From Anaerolineaceae bacterium (GTDB lineage Bacteria; Chloroflexota; Anaerolineae; Anaerolineales; Anaerolineaceae), in contig WOZB01000256.1 in assembly GCA_011620445.1 (NCBI GenBank), forward strand, positions 1 to 14,241: DNA of 14,241 nt. Reading direction: 5' to 3'. Positions 14,191 to 14,241 of the stretch are shown one piece after another. The notes under the pieces are model-generated. The model saw nothing but the letters and a program-made list of their open reading frames with translations, did no database searches and had not been told where the DNA came from. Numbering within the stretch: position 1 is the first letter of the stretch; every line of letters starts with the position of its first letter. The position numbers and the translations under genes were made by a program.

Positions 14191-14241
14191 CAGGTCAGGT
14201 AGGAATCGAACCCACAACCCCCGCTTTTGGAGAGCGGTGCT
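14191..14241 (-). tRNA. tRNA-Trp (anticodon CCA), 3' part
   Basis: Read on the minus strand, the anticodon stem CCGCT/AGCGG encloses the loop CTCCAAA with anticodon CCA. The T arm is GTGGG-TTCGATT-CCTAC, the acceptor 3' strand CTGACCT and the discriminator G, as expected for tRNA-Trp. No CCA end is encoded. The 5' part lies beyond the window. A tRNA-Trp gene directly before secE is a frequent bacterial arrangement. Confidence 0.92.

Noticed and set aside
14191..14241. tRNA-Trp as an integration site for a mobile element
   Set aside because: No integrase and no repeat of the tRNA 3' end were found in the window. The tRNA leads straight into the conserved secE operon.

Overview
The window looks like chromosomal DNA from an Anaerolineae-type member of the Chloroflexota. 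This is inferred from protein style: an Asp-box/DUF1906 lipoprotein, a YitT transporter-like protein, a LexA with a GAAC-N4-GTTC operator, and the sequence character of the ribosomal proteins. No marker here proves the taxonomy. Most of the window is ordinary core-genome content, and I see no CRISPR array, transposase or complete mobile element.

Layout. A tRNA-Lys(CTT) tail reads in from the left edge (+ strand). Bases 73-7591 hold five minus-strand genes: a family 2 glycosyltransferase, a cytoplasmic GH13 neopullulanase-like enzyme, a small lipoprotein, a YitT-family membrane protein, and a roughly 1000-residue surface lipoprotein (Asp-box repeats, DUF1906 glycosidase-like domain, Ig-like repeats). 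The first two are 17 nt apart and probably co-transcribed. Divergent from the lipoprotein is lexA (7709-8413, +), with an SOS operator sitting inside the spacer of its sigma-70 promoter.

Bases 8414-9283 contain no intact gene. They hold a DUF5680-type pseudogene broken by two in-frame stops and one frameshift, a decayed second copy of the lexA 3' end, and a hairpin terminator. The lexA end and its remnant form an imperfect direct repeat around the pseudogene, evidence of an old duplication or insertion at lexA. Next comes an ECF-type sigma factor (9284-10573, -) with an unusual tryptophan-rich C-terminal domain of about 265 residues.

The right third is the classic minus-strand translation block, in transcription order tRNA-Trp(CCA), secE, nusG, rplK (L11), rplA (L1), rplJ (L10), rplL (L7/L12). 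Its regulation can be read from the DNA. Near-identical hairpin leaders resembling the L1-binding stalk of 23S rRNA lie just before the Shine-Dalgarno sites of rplK and rplA. A 261-nt structured L10 leader ending in a strong terminator/attenuator precedes rplJ, and an intrinsic terminator follows rplL. rpoB, the usual next gene, is absent.

The most worthwhile leads are the sigma factor's extra domain, the paired L1-stalk mimics, the scar at lexA, and the propeller-DUF1906 lipoprotein. None of these by itself demonstrates a new biological system.
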